From positions 1 to 64,000 of the forward strand of contig CAZSYU010000010.1 in the NCBI GenBank assembly GCA_964611345.1: a DNA stretch of 64,000 nt, written 5' to 3'. The notes beneath the pieces were generated by a model, which worked only from the letters and a program-made list of their open reading frames with translations, was not told the origin of the DNA and searched no databases. Shown in pieces: positions 47,749 to 57,340 of this stretch. Every line of letters begins with the position of its first letter. Position 1 is the first letter of the stretch. Position numbers and translations under genes: made by a program. The DNA is from JALZVT01 sp964611345 (lineage in GTDB: Bacteria > Pseudomonadota > Gammaproteobacteria > Pseudomonadales > Azotimanducaceae).

Positions 47749-48522
47749 TTACCCAACTGCTCGCGCTATCGCCACAAATTTTTCGACCGCGAGGGCCGCG
47801 CCACCCACCAGCCCGCCATCAATATCGGGCTGGCTGAACAGCTCTGCAGCGTTTTCGGGGTTAACGCTGCCGCCGTAGAGGATACGCACTTTGCTGGCCA
47901 GGCTTGCGTCTCGAGTGGCCAGTGCTTGCCGAATAATCTCATGCATCTCCTGGGCCTGTTCGGGACTGGCCGTTTCACCGGTACCAATGGCCCATACGGG
48001 CTCGTAGGCCACCATGCCCTGCTCCAGCCAGCCGGTTCCGGCGCTCTCCAGTACTGTATTTAGTTGCGCCAGCACCACGTCGGCCGCTCGATCGGCCCGG
48101 CGCTCCTCGATGGTCTCGCCCACGCAGAGTAGCGCGCGGACACCGGCCCGCTGGGCAGCCTGCACCTTGGCGGCCGTATCGGCATTGGTTTCGCCGAACA
48201 GCGCGCGGCGCTCTGAATGCCCAACCAACACCCAACCCACACCCATATCGGCCAACAGCTCGGCCGACTGCTCGCCCGTGAAGGCACCTTTGATTTCTGC
48301 GTGAATATTCTGCGCCCCGATCGCCACTGCGGGCGGCAAGGCACGCCGCGCCAGGCCAAGGTGCGGTGCCGTTGGGAAAATCAGCAGTTCGGGGGCTGAC
48401 TCAGACTGCCCATCCTCTGTTAAAGGTTGCGAAAGCGCAGAGGCCAGCTCGCTACCAAATTCTTCGATGAAGGCAACGCTGCCATGCATTTTCCAGTTAC
48501 CGGCAACTACACAAGTTCGCAC
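47749..48522 (-). CDS. tpiA: Triose-phosphate isomerase
   Basis: Glycolytic TIM-barrel enzyme, 257 aa. Catalytic Lys (GNWKMHG), His (GHSERRALF) and Glu (VAYEPVWAIGTG) and the phosphate loop (YGGSVNPENA) are intact. It lies directly upstream of secG, as in Pseudomonas. Confidence 0.97.
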   Translation of the reverse strand: MRTCVVAGNWKMHGSVAFIEEFGSELASALSQPLTEDGQSESAPELLIFPTAPHLGLARRALPPAVAIGAQNIHAEIKGAFTGEQSAELLADMGVGWVLVGHSERRALFGETNADTAAKVQAAQRAGVRALLCVGETIEERRADRAADVVLAQLNTVLESAGTGWLEQGMVAYEPVWAIGTGETASPEQAQEMHEIIRQALATRDASLASKVRILYGGSVNPENAAELFSQPDIDGGLVGGAALAVEKFVAIARAVG

Positions 48523-48596
48523 GGGCGACTCCAGTGAAAAAGTGGAAACTGGATCTTATGCGTTAGGCCGCCAACAGGCGAGGGGGAGTGAGTGGC

Positions 48597-49979
48597 TTAT
48601 TCCCCACCCGCTGCCGATACCGCTGCCGGTCCACGATGCCGGCCCGCGGACTCAACGTCCTCAACCAGTCGATCGGTGTACATAGCGACTTCGTTCAGGT
48701 CTTCGCCTTCAACCATCACGCGTACTACCGGTTCGGTACCCGACGGCCGCAACAGTACACGACCGCGCGAACCAAGCTCTGCTTCAACAGCACGAACCGC
48801 GGCCAGCACTTCGTCGCTCTGCGCGAGTTCCTTGGGGGCCGGAACAGAGACATTCTTCATAACCTGCGGCATTTTTTGCATGCCAGATTTCAATTCTGCG
48901 AGGGTGCGGCCCGACTGGATCATCGGCAGCAACACCTGCAGGGCCGCAACAATACCGTCACCCGTGGTTGCTACGTCCAAACATATAATATGTCCCGAGC
49001 TCTCACCGCCAAGCTTCCAGCTGCGGCTGGAGAGAGCTTCTTTAACATAGCGGTCACCAACGGCTGCGCGCACAAACGGAACATCCTGTGCTTTCAGAGC
49101 ATTCTCAAGACCAAGATTGCTCATTACCGTGCCCACTACTCCGCCACCGAGAGTTTTCATCTCGGCGCGATGCGTGGCAATGATGTACAGCAGTTCGTCG
49201 CCATCCACAATCTGACCGGTATGATCAACCATAGCCAGGCGGTCGCCGTCGCCATCAAAGGCAATGCCGATGTCAGCGCGCAACTCGAGCACCTTCGCAG
49301 CTAGCGCTTCTGGCGACGTAGAACCCACGCCGTCATTAATGTTGCGTCCGTCCGGCTCATTACCGATCACGAACACATCGGCACCAAGTTCTTCGAACAC
49401 GCCAGGGGCCACGTCGTAGGTGGCACCGTGGGCGCAATCGAGCACGACACGCAATCCGCTCAAACGTACCGTTCGATCAACCGTGGCTTTGCAAAACTCA
49501 ATGTAGCGACCGCGCGCATCTTCCATTCGTTCGGCCCGACCCAGTTTATCGGATGAAACACAGACCATTGGACGATCGAGCTCTGCCTCAATGGCAAGCT
49601 CGGTTTCATCGGGCAGCTTGTTACCAGAGCCATCAAAAAACTTAATGCCATTATCGTAGTAGGGGTTGTGCGAGGCAGAAATAACAATGCCCGCGTCAGC
49701 GCGCAGCGTGCGTGTGAGATAAGCAACCGCTGGCGTAGGCATGGGACCCAGCAGGGAAACGTCTGCCCCGGCCGAAGACAATCCGGCTTCAAGTACAGAT
49801 TCGAGCATGTAACCCGAGATGCGCGTGTCTTTGCCAATCAGGACTTTGCCAGTGCCAGTGCCGGAGAACACTCGACCCACAGCCCAACCAAGGCGGAGGC
49901 AAAATTCTGGCGTAATTGGTGTTTGGCCAACCTTGCCTCGTACTCCGTCGGTACCAAAATACTCTCGTGAATCTGTCAT
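48597..49979 (-). CDS. glmM: Phosphoglucosamine mutase
   Basis: Converts glucosamine-6-phosphate to glucosamine-1-phosphate for peptidoglycan and lipopolysaccharide. It has YFGTDGVRGKVG, the phosphoserine loop VISASHNPYYDNGIKF, the metal loop AFDGDGDRLAMVD and the phosphate-binding RPSGTEPVVRVMVEG. The ATG at 49979 after GGGAAAAACTT gives 460 aa; the frame is open to 50000. Confidence 0.97.
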   Translation of the reverse strand: MTDSREYFGTDGVRGKVGQTPITPEFCLRLGWAVGRVFSGTGTGKVLIGKDTRISGYMLESVLEAGLSSAGADVSLLGPMPTPAVAYLTRTLRADAGIVISASHNPYYDNGIKFFDGSGNKLPDETELAIEAELDRPMVCVSSDKLGRAERMEDARGRYIEFCKATVDRTVRLSGLRVVLDCAHGATYDVAPGVFEELGADVFVIGNEPDGRNINDGVGSTSPEALAAKVLELRADIGIAFDGDGDRLAMVDHTGQIVDGDELLYIIATHRAEMKTLGGGVVGTVMSNLGLENALKAQDVPFVRAAVGDRYVKEALSSRSWKLGGESSGHIICLDVATTGDGIVAALQVLLPMIQSGRTLAELKSGMQKMPQVMKNVSVPAPKELAQSDEVLAAVRAVEAELGSRGRVLLRPSGTEPVVRVMVEGEDLNEVAMYTDRLVEDVESAGRHRGPAAVSAAGGE

Positions 49980-50000
49980 AAGTTTTTCCCAATCTGGCAC

Positions 50001-50428
50001 TGGCTATGTTCTCTGGGTTGCGCGACGATGGGTCGTCAGTTCACCCACGCGCCACCTTAATTTTAGGATGTGATCGAGAGGTTCTCCGAACCCCAATCTG
50101 GTTCGATCGCGACGCGCCTTTCGACGAGTCCCGCTGCTCGATGCTTCCGCATCTGGTCTGCCAGAAACTCTTGTGCCTGTTAGGCACTTCCCTGTAGTAC
50201 AGCTGCTCCTGCATCGTACGATTCCTGCCGAAGCCATCGCATCGCTCTCGATCACGTGGTCGATCGCTCCCAGTCTCTCGGGCCGCCAGTTCATCACTGG
50301 CATCGACGGACCCATGGTATCTGGCTGCCTGAGCCCTTCAACGACAGGCATCACACAGCGGCACTTTTGGCTAGGGCCGATCAGACCGATTGCGGCAAAA
50401 CGTGCGATAGCACGCTCGGAGCGCGCGC
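50001..50428. other. Gene-less interval where folP usually lies
   Basis: About 430 bp between glmM and ftsH. In Pseudomonas and E. coli this slot holds folP (dihydropteroate synthase), but no DHPS motif such as MGILNVTPDSFSDGG can be found on either strand. One minus-strand frame (50004-50354) is arginine/serine-rich and not protein-like. The interval may carry a glmM promoter, or be a decayed gene remnant; I see no clear promoter. Confidence 0.6.
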
Positions 50429-52360
50429 TTAGGTCTCTTCCGCCGGGCCACCAATTGGGCTCGGTCCGGACTCGGAATCTTTCGAGTCAGACGTGCCACC
50501 CACGGTGGGGCCACCAAAATCGCCACCACTGTCATCCGGAGCCCGCGGTTTTGCGCCCGCCATAATGTCGTCGAGCTGATTGGAATTCAGAGTCTCGTAT
50601 TCCATCAGCGCTTCGCTCATTGCGTGCAACTTGTCGATGTTGTCTGTCAGCAGTTTTTCCGCGTGGTTGTAACATTCATCGATAATGCGTCGCACCTCAT
50701 CATCGATTTTGGCAGCAGTTGAACCGGACACCGCGCGGTTGGGTGTGCTGGCAGACATGCCAAGGAACGGCTCGCCGTCATCCTTGTCGTAAAGCACCGG
50801 GCCGAGATCTTCTGAGAAGCCCCATTTGGTCACCATGTTGCGCGCGAGACTGGTGGCCTGCTTGATGTCATTTGAAGCACCCGTTGTCACGCCGTCCTTG
50901 CCCAGGATCAGCTCCTCGGCAATACGCCCACCGAAGGCCGAACAAATATTGCTGATCAGGTGTTGGCGACTGTGGCTGTAGCGATCTTCTTCCGGCAGAA
51001 ACATAGTGACGCCGAGTGCCCGACCGCGCGGAATAATGGTCACCTTGTAGACAGGATCGTGTTCGGGCATCAGCCGCCCGACAATGGCGTGCCCAGCTTC
51101 GTGATAGGCCGTATTTCGTTTTTCGGCCTCTGACATCACCATGGTTTTGCGCTCGGCGCCCATCATGATTTTGTCTTTGGCTTTCTCGAACTCTTCCATG
51201 CCCACCAGCCGTTTGCTGGCGCGCGCCGCAAACAGTGCGGCTTCGTTAATGATGTTGGCAAGATCGGCGCCAGAAAAACCCGGCGTGCCGCGAGCAATAA
51301 TGCTCGGCTCAACGTCATCGCCTAATGGCACCTTGCGCATGTGAACTTTTAGAATTTGTTCGCGCCCGCGAATGTCGGGTAAACCCACAACCACCTGACG
51401 ATCGAATCGGCCAGGCCGCAACAGAGCAGGATCAAGTACGTCGGGCCGGTTGGTTGCGGCAATCACAATAATACCGTCGTTGGCTTCAAACCCGTCCATC
51501 TCAACCAGCAACTGGTTCAGCGTTTGCTCGCGTTCGTCGTGTCCGCCACCCATGCCGGCACCACGATGCCGACCCACGGCATCGATCTCATCGATAAAGA
51601 TAATACAAGGCGCCTGCTTCTTTGCTTGTTCAAACATGTCGCGCACGCGCGAGGCGCCCACACCAACAAACATCTCAACAAAGTCGGAACCCGATATAGA
51701 GAAGAATGGCACCTTGGCTTCGCCGGCGATGGCCTTGGCCAAGAGGGTTTTACCGGTACCTGGCTGGCCCGACATCAAAATACCCCGCGGGATACGCCCG
51801 CCGAGGCGTTGGAACTTGGACGGATCACGCAAGAACTCAACCAGCTCCTGCACGTCTTCCTTGGCTTCGTCGACACCCGCGACATCGGCAAAGGTTGTCT
51901 TGATTTGATCTTCGGACAGCAACCGCGCCTTCGATTTTCCAAACGCCATCGGCCCGCCGCGGCCGCCACCGCCGCCCTGCATCTGCCGCATAAACAGCAT
52001 GAACACCGCAATAATGATCAATATGGGGAAGCTGGCCACCAGCAACTGGCTCCAGAGGCTCGGTTGCTCGGGTAATTTGCCTTTTACTTCGACGCCGCCG
52101 TTGTAGAGATCGTCAATTAATTTTCCATCTGGCAGGGCGGGCGGACGGACCACCTGAAACAGGTCGCCGCTCTTACTCTCGCCATAAATGATGTGGTCGT
52201 CGATTTCGACCCGTTCGACGCGGGACGAACGCACTTCCCCCAGAAACTCGGAGTAAGTCAGCGTCTGTGGCTCCTGCTTGACGCTGAAGTTGCTGAACAC
52301 AGTCAGCAGCACGCCTGCGATTACCAGCCATACCAGCAGGTTTTTTCCCATATCATTCAA
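50429..52360 (-). CDS. ftsH: ATP-dependent zinc metalloprotease FtsH
   Basis: Membrane-bound AAA+ protease for SecY, sigma-32 and LpxC-type substrates, 643 aa. Two N-terminal membrane segments flank a periplasmic part. Walker A GQPGTGKTLLAKAIAGEA, Walker B IIFIDEIDAVGRHRG, the second-region arginines and the zinc site HEAGHA are intact, and the C-terminus is G/S/P-rich. The listed start is TTG 52360 (MNDMGKN-); an ATG at 52351 would also give a normal N-terminus. Confidence 0.97.
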   Translation of the reverse strand: MNDMGKNLLVWLVIAGVLLTVFSNFSVKQEPQTLTYSEFLGEVRSSRVERVEIDDHIIYGESKSGDLFQVVRPPALPDGKLIDDLYNGGVEVKGKLPEQPSLWSQLLVASFPILIIIAVFMLFMRQMQGGGGGRGGPMAFGKSKARLLSEDQIKTTFADVAGVDEAKEDVQELVEFLRDPSKFQRLGGRIPRGILMSGQPGTGKTLLAKAIAGEAKVPFFSISGSDFVEMFVGVGASRVRDMFEQAKKQAPCIIFIDEIDAVGRHRGAGMGGGHDEREQTLNQLLVEMDGFEANDGIIVIAATNRPDVLDPALLRPGRFDRQVVVGLPDIRGREQILKVHMRKVPLGDDVEPSIIARGTPGFSGADLANIINEAALFAARASKRLVGMEEFEKAKDKIMMGAERKTMVMSEAEKRNTAYHEAGHAIVGRLMPEHDPVYKVTIIPRGRALGVTMFLPEEDRYSHSRQHLISNICSAFGGRIAEELILGKDGVTTGASNDIKQATSLARNMVTKWGFSEDLGPVLYDKDDGEPFLGMSASTPNRAVSGSTAAKIDDEVRRIIDECYNHAEKLLTDNIDKLHAMSEALMEYETLNSNQLDDIMAGAKPRAPDDSGGDFGGPTVGGTSDSKDSESGPSPIGGPAEET

Positions 52361-52549
52361 GAGCTTGTCCTCTTGCCTCTATTATCACTGCGCTGCAAAA
52401 GTGCGGCGCATACATCTTCAGAGTCGTTGCCGCCCGCTAAGGTTCACGCCTCAGCAAGCACATTGAGCCTTCACTATACCACCCCGCGTTAGCCACCAAC
52501 GGGCAGAGCGCTCAAGATGGCACCAAATCGACTGTTAAGGCCTGATTTG

Positions 52550-53236
52550 TCAGGTCGATTGATTATCGGTGTCTGGCTGCGCGATTCGCCCACCCTTAAA
52601 CCTCTGACAGACCGCGAATACCTCCCGCGACTCTGAACGAGAGGCCTTCGGTTTTGCGAACTGGCACTTTTCAAAGCGCTGGCGCTGCTCGCTCAACCAC
52701 TCATCAACGCCTTCGCCCTGAAACATCTTGACTACCAGATGGCCGCCGCGCTTCAAGTACATGGCCGCTGCCTCAGCCGCCAACTCGGCCAAATGCATGG
52801 ATGCGGCCTGATCAGCAGCCCGTATGCCGGTAATGTTGGGGGCCATATCCGAGATTACAAGGTCACAACGCGGCTCACTGCCCGTGGCCGTCGCAAGCTC
52901 GCGCGCGATTTGGGCGTCAATCTGCGTAGTTCCCGCCTCACCTTCTATGACCACCACCGATGCCGGCGCGGTGATGGGGCGAAAATCCACCGCCACGACC
53001 CGCCCCCTGTCTGTTTTATCCGCGATTTTGTCGGCCACATAGCGGGTCCAGCCACCGGGTGCCGCCCCCAGTTCGAGCACCACCATGCCGCGCTGCAACA
53101 GGCGAAACCGTTGATCCATCTGTTCCAGCTTGAAGTGAGCGCGAGACACCAACCCTTCGCTTGCCGCACGACGGGCAAACACATCCTTCTTTTGCCGGGT
53201 CATCCACTGGTTAGAGCTTTTCGTACGTTTAGCCAT
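52550..53236 (-). CDS. rlmE: 23S rRNA (uridine(2552)-2'-O)-methyltransferase
   Basis: FtsJ/RlmE, methylates U2552 of 23S rRNA; 228 aa from the ATG at 53236. The K-D-K-E tetrad is present: Lys in RAHFKLEQM, Asp in LVISDMAPNI, Lys in LVVKMFQGEG and Glu in SRSESREVFAV. SAM motif LELGAAPGGWTRY. It is divergent from yhbY. The C-terminus extends about 15 residues beyond E. coli RlmE. Confidence 0.96.
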   Translation of the reverse strand: MAKRTKSSNQWMTRQKKDVFARRAASEGLVSRAHFKLEQMDQRFRLLQRGMVVLELGAAPGGWTRYVADKIADKTDRGRVVAVDFRPITAPASVVVIEGEAGTTQIDAQIARELATATGSEPRCDLVISDMAPNITGIRAADQAASMHLAELAAEAAAMYLKRGGHLVVKMFQGEGVDEWLSEQRQRFEKCQFAKPKASRSESREVFAVCQRFKGGRIAQPDTDNQST

Positions 53237-53317
53237 CTGCGTGCTCGAAAAATGAAGGACCCAAAAAGCAGGACCAAAAAGCAGGAAAGGAAGCAACGAA
53301 TAACGGACAATAGCGCA

Positions 53318-53623
53318 ATGTTAGATACAGCTACCCGCAAACGCCTACGCGCCATCGCGCATCATCTCGACCCCGTTGTCGTCATCGGCGACGCTGGTGT
53401 CTCACCCGGCGTGGTCGAAGAAACCAACCGCGCACTGCGTGACCATGAACTTATCAAAATTAAGATACACGCCGAAGATCGCGATGATCGCCGCGCTTTG
53501 GGCGAGGCCCTGTGCGCAGAAACAGGGGCTATACAAGTTCAGAAGATCGGTAAAACCTTAGTGATCTATCGAGAAAATCCAGATCCTAACCCGAGGCTTT
53601 CGAACGTCAGCAGAGGCAAGTAG
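53318..53623 (+). CDS. yhbY: RNA-binding protein YhbY (CRM domain)
   Basis: CRS1/YhbY single-domain RNA-binding protein associated with pre-50S particles; 101 aa from the ATG at 53318. The signature LRAIAHHLDPVVVIGDAG, ELIKIKIHAEDR and IQVQKIGKTLVIYR is complete. The frame is open far upstream on the strand opposite rlmE, but only the part from 53318 is conserved. It is the only plus-strand gene within the long minus-strand cluster. Confidence 0.93.
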   Translation: MLDTATRKRLRAIAHHLDPVVVIGDAGVSPGVVEETNRALRDHELIKIKIHAEDRDDRRALGEALCAETGAIQVQKIGKTLVIYRENPDPNPRLSNVSRGK

Positions 53624-53642
53624 CCGCCCACATCAGCGTTAG

Positions 53643-54116
53643 CTATTCGTACTTCACCTTGTCGATCTCGTACTCGATCTCACCGTTTGGTGTTTGTACC
53701 GCCACAACGTCGCCCTCTTCCTTACCAATCAGGGCCCGAGCAACCGGTGACATCACCGAGATTTTGTTCTCCTTAATGCTGGCTTCGTCTTCGCCCACAA
53801 TCTTGTAGGTGATGGCGCTGTCGTCATCGAGATTCAGCAGATCAACTGTGACTCCAAAAATCACCTTGCCAGTCGCCGGCACCTTGGTCAGATCGATAAC
53901 CTGTGCATCAGCGAGCTTGCTTTCGATTTCGGTGATGCGCCCTTCTGCGAAGCTCTGTTGCTCACGCGCCGCATGGTACTCGGCGTTTTCCTTTAAATCG
54001 CCGTGTTCGCGCGCCTCAGCAATCGCCTGAATAATGCGCGGCCGATCAACCGACTTAAGCTGTTTAAGTTCATCACGGAGGGCTTGTTCACCCTCAACTG
54101 TCATTGGTATAGGCAC
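53643..54116 (-). CDS. greA: Transcription elongation factor GreA
   Basis: Cleavage factor that rescues backtracked RNA polymerase. Acidic coiled-coil tip DLKENAEYHAARE with both catalytic acids, and C-terminal FKBP-like domain (SPVARALIGKEEGDVV). 157 aa. Directly downstream of carB. Confidence 0.97.
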   Translation of the reverse strand: MPIPMTVEGEQALRDELKQLKSVDRPRIIQAIAEAREHGDLKENAEYHAAREQQSFAEGRITEIESKLADAQVIDLTKVPATGKVIFGVTVDLLNLDDDSAITYKIVGEDEASIKENKISVMSPVARALIGKEEGDVVAVQTPNGEIEYEIDKVKYE

Positions 54117-54130
54117 TTGAATTCTCTGGA

Positions 54131-57100
54131 TTAGCTGGCGTGCAGGGTTTGCAAACGTCGAACGCCACGGGAATTCTTGTAGCGTAGCGCTATGGAGATC
54201 GCTTCGCCACCAGTGAGTGTGGTGGTGTAGCAGACCTTATGCTGCAGAGCGAGGCGGCGAATGATCGCTGAGTCTTCGATGGCCTGGCGACCTTCGGTAG
54301 TGTTAACAATCAAATCGATGCGCTCGTTTTTGATAAGGTCAGCAACGTCGGGCCGGCCTTCGGTCACCTTGTCGACAGTTTCTACCTCAAGGCCAGACTC
54401 CCGCAACACCCGGGCCGTACCGCGTGTGGCCACCAGCGAAAACCCCTGCTCGACCAAACTGTGCGCAACGCGCGACACTTTCGATTTATCAGATTCCTTA
54501 ACACTAATGAGCGCGCGCCCGCCTTCCGGCAAGATCAAACTAGCACCCAGAGAGGCCTTGGCAAAGGCCTCACCAAAGGTCTCACCGACACCCATTACTT
54601 CGCCAGTCGATTTCATTTCGGGTCCGAGAATCGGGTCAACACCGGGGAACTTGGCAAACGGGAAGACAGACTCTTTAACGCTAACGTGCGGTGGAATGAT
54701 TTCTTCGGTGAAGCCCTGCTCTTCGAGGGACACACCCGCCATGCAGCGCGCCGCCACTTTGGCGAGTGACCGGCCAACGCATTTTGAAACAAACGGCACC
54801 GTGCGAGAGGCGCGCGGGTTTACTTCAATCACATAAATCTTGTTGTCCTGCACGGCCATTTGCACATTCATCAAGCCGATCACATTGAGCTCTTTCGCCA
54901 TAGCAATAACCTGCCGGCGAATTTCGTCCTGCACATCGTCAGTCAATGTATAAGGCGGCAACGAACAGGCGCTATCACCCGAGTGCACACCGGCTTGCTC
55001 GATGTGTTGCATGATCGCGCCAATAACCACCTGCTTGCCATCGCTAATCGCGTCGATGTCGACCTCTACCGCCTGATCAAGAAAGCGGTCGAGCAATACC
55101 GGCGAAGAGTTGGAAACATCGACCGCGCTCATCATGTAGCGCGACAGCTCTTCGTCAGAGTAGACAATTTCCATGGCCCGGCCACCGAGCACATAAGACG
55201 GACGCACGACTAACGGATAACCAATTTCTGCTGCGCCCTTGAGCCCACTCTCGAGATCAGTAGCGGTTCGATTTTCAGGTTGTCGCAGGCCCAGTTTGTT
55301 GAGCGCGGTTTGAAACCGCTCGCGATCTTCTGCACGGTCGATGGCGTCGGCGTTGGTGCCGATAATGGGTACACCATAGGCCTCAAGCGCCTCCACCAGC
55401 TTGAGTGGCGTCTGCCCACCGAACTGCACGATCAGACCTTTGGGCTGTTCGATATCAACAATCGCCAGCACATCTTCGAGCGTCACGGGTTCGAAGTACA
55501 ACCGGTCCGACGTATCGTAGTCGGTTGAGACCGTTTCAGGATTACAGTTAACCATGATGGTTTCATAACCGTCTTCGCGCATGGCGAGCGCTGCGTGCAC
55601 GCAACAATAATCAAACTCAATGCCCTGGCCAATGCGGTTTGGGCCACCACCCAGCACCATAATTTTGTCGCGGTCCGAAGGTGCCGCTTCACATTCTTCT
55701 TCGTAACTGGAATACAGATACGCGGTGGCTGACGGAAACTCGCCAGCACAGGTGTCGACGCGTTTAAACACCGGGCGCACATCATGCGCTTGTCGCGCTT
55801 CGCGCACTGTACGCTCATCAACCTTAAGCAATTCGGCCAGGCGCAGGTCAGAAAAGCCACGCTGCTTTAGCTGCATCCACTCATAGGCAGATAGCTGCGC
55901 CACATCGCGACCGCGCAACTCATCCTCGCGCTTAATAAGATCTTCTATTTGCACCAAAAACCAGGGATCAATGGCACTGCGCTCAAACACTTCCTCAAGG
56001 CTCATGCCAGAGCGGAACGCATCACCCACATACCACAGCCGCTCGGCGCCAGCATTGGTGAGTTCGCGAATCAGGGTACGGCGATCGTCCTTGTCGTTAA
56101 TTTCAATTATTTCATTAAAGCCGGTGCGACCGGTTTCGATACCGCGCATCGCTTTTTGCAACGACTCCTGAAAAGTACGGCCAATCGCCATCACCTCACC
56201 CACACTCTTCATTTGGGTTGTTAGTCGGCCATCGGCCTGGGGAAACTTCTCAAAGGTAAAACGTGGAATTTTGGTTACCACGTAATCGATGCTGGGCTCA
56301 AAAGATGCCGGCGTGACGCTCGTAATGTCGTTAGTAAGCTCATCAAGGGTGTAACCCACAGCAAGCTTTGCGGCCACCTTGGCAATGGGGAAACCTGTTG
56401 CCTTGGACGCCAGTGCAGACGAGCGCGATACCCGCGGATTCATCTCAATCACCACCATGCGGCCGGTGTCGGGACAAATACCAAACTGTACATTAGAGCC
56501 ACCTGTTTCCACGCCAATTTCGCGCAGCACATCAATAGATGCGTTACGCATCAACTGATATTCCTTATCGGTTAGCGTTTGGGCAGGAGCGACCGTGATG
56601 CTGTCGCCAGTGTGCACACCCATAGGGTCAAAATTTTCGATCGCACAAATAATGATGCAATTGTCTGCTTTGTCGCGAACCACTTCCATCTCGTACTCTT
56701 TCCACCCGAGCAGCGATTCATCAATAAGCAGTTCGTTGGTGGGCGAAAGATCGAGCCCGCGCTCACATATTTCTATGAACTCTTCGGTGTTGTACGCCAC
56801 ACCACCGCCACTGCCGCCCATGGTAAAGCTTGGACGAATAATGCAGGGCCAACCCAGGACCGCCTGCTTTTGCAGCGCTTCTTCCAACGAGTGCGCAATC
56901 GCCGACTGCGGCGTGGCAAGGCCAATGCGTTTCATGGCGCGATCAAAGCGCTCGCGGTCTTCAGCTTTGTCGATGGCGTCTTGATTGGCGCCAATCAGCT
57001 CAACGCCATGTTTTTCGAGTACGCCTTCGCGGACCAGATCGAGTGCGCAGTTCAGCGCGGTCTGTCCGCCCATAGTCGGCAACAGCGCCTCGGGCTTTTC

Positions 57101-57340
57101 TTTTTCGATGATTTGTTCAACCGTGCGCCACTCCACGGGTTCGATGTAGGTGGCGTCCGCCATGGCGGGGTCGGTCATGATGGTGGCGGGGTTGGAGTTG
57201 ACCAGCACCACTCGATAGCCTTCATCACGCAATGCTTTGCAGGCCTGGGCCCCCGAGTAATCAAACTCACACGCCTGCCCGATAACGATTGGACCAGCGC
57301 CAATAATGAGGATGGTCTTTATATCGGTTCGTCTTGGCAT
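54131..57340 (-). CDS. carB: Carbamoyl-phosphate synthase large subunit
   Basis: Synthetase subunit, 1069 aa. Two homologous ATP-grasp halves are visible (each with a FDYSGAQACKALRDEG-type or EFDYCCVHAALAMREDG-type start, and NPRVSRSSALASKATG / NPRASRTVPFVSKCVG), followed by the allosteric C-terminal domain (LVEQGFSLVATRGTA, VNTTEG). Makes carbamoyl phosphate for arginine and pyrimidines. Its ATG shares a base with the carA stop. Confidence 0.98.
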   Translation of the reverse strand: MPRRTDIKTILIIGAGPIVIGQACEFDYSGAQACKALRDEGYRVVLVNSNPATIMTDPAMADATYIEPVEWRTVEQIIEKEKPEALLPTMGGQTALNCALDLVREGVLEKHGVELIGANQDAIDKAEDRERFDRAMKRIGLATPQSAIAHSLEEALQKQAVLGWPCIIRPSFTMGGSGGGVAYNTEEFIEICERGLDLSPTNELLIDESLLGWKEYEMEVVRDKADNCIIICAIENFDPMGVHTGDSITVAPAQTLTDKEYQLMRNASIDVLREIGVETGGSNVQFGICPDTGRMVVIEMNPRVSRSSALASKATGFPIAKVAAKLAVGYTLDELTNDITSVTPASFEPSIDYVVTKIPRFTFEKFPQADGRLTTQMKSVGEVMAIGRTFQESLQKAMRGIETGRTGFNEIIEINDKDDRRTLIRELTNAGAERLWYVGDAFRSGMSLEEVFERSAIDPWFLVQIEDLIKREDELRGRDVAQLSAYEWMQLKQRGFSDLRLAELLKVDERTVREARQAHDVRPVFKRVDTCAGEFPSATAYLYSSYEEECEAAPSDRDKIMVLGGGPNRIGQGIEFDYCCVHAALAMREDGYETIMVNCNPETVSTDYDTSDRLYFEPVTLEDVLAIVDIEQPKGLIVQFGGQTPLKLVEALEAYGVPIIGTNADAIDRAEDRERFQTALNKLGLRQPENRTATDLESGLKGAAEIGYPLVVRPSYVLGGRAMEIVYSDEELSRYMMSAVDVSNSSPVLLDRFLDQAVEVDIDAISDGKQVVIGAIMQHIEQAGVHSGDSACSLPPYTLTDDVQDEIRRQVIAMAKELNVIGLMNVQMAVQDNKIYVIEVNPRASRTVPFVSKCVGRSLAKVAARCMAGVSLEEQGFTEEIIPPHVSVKESVFPFAKFPGVDPILGPEMKSTGEVMGVGETFGEAFAKASLGASLILPEGGRALISVKESDKSKVSRVAHSLVEQGFSLVATRGTARVLRESGLEVETVDKVTEGRPDVADLIKNERIDLIVNTTEGRQAIEDSAIIRRLALQHKVCYTTTLTGGEAISIALRYKNSRGVRRLQTLHAS

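Noticed and set aside
50004..50354. 116-codon minus-strand frame between glmM and ftsH as a folP remnant
   Set aside because: No DHPS motifs; Arg/Ser-rich composition. A loose resemblance to a short DHPS segment (PVVEGLR) is too weak to count.
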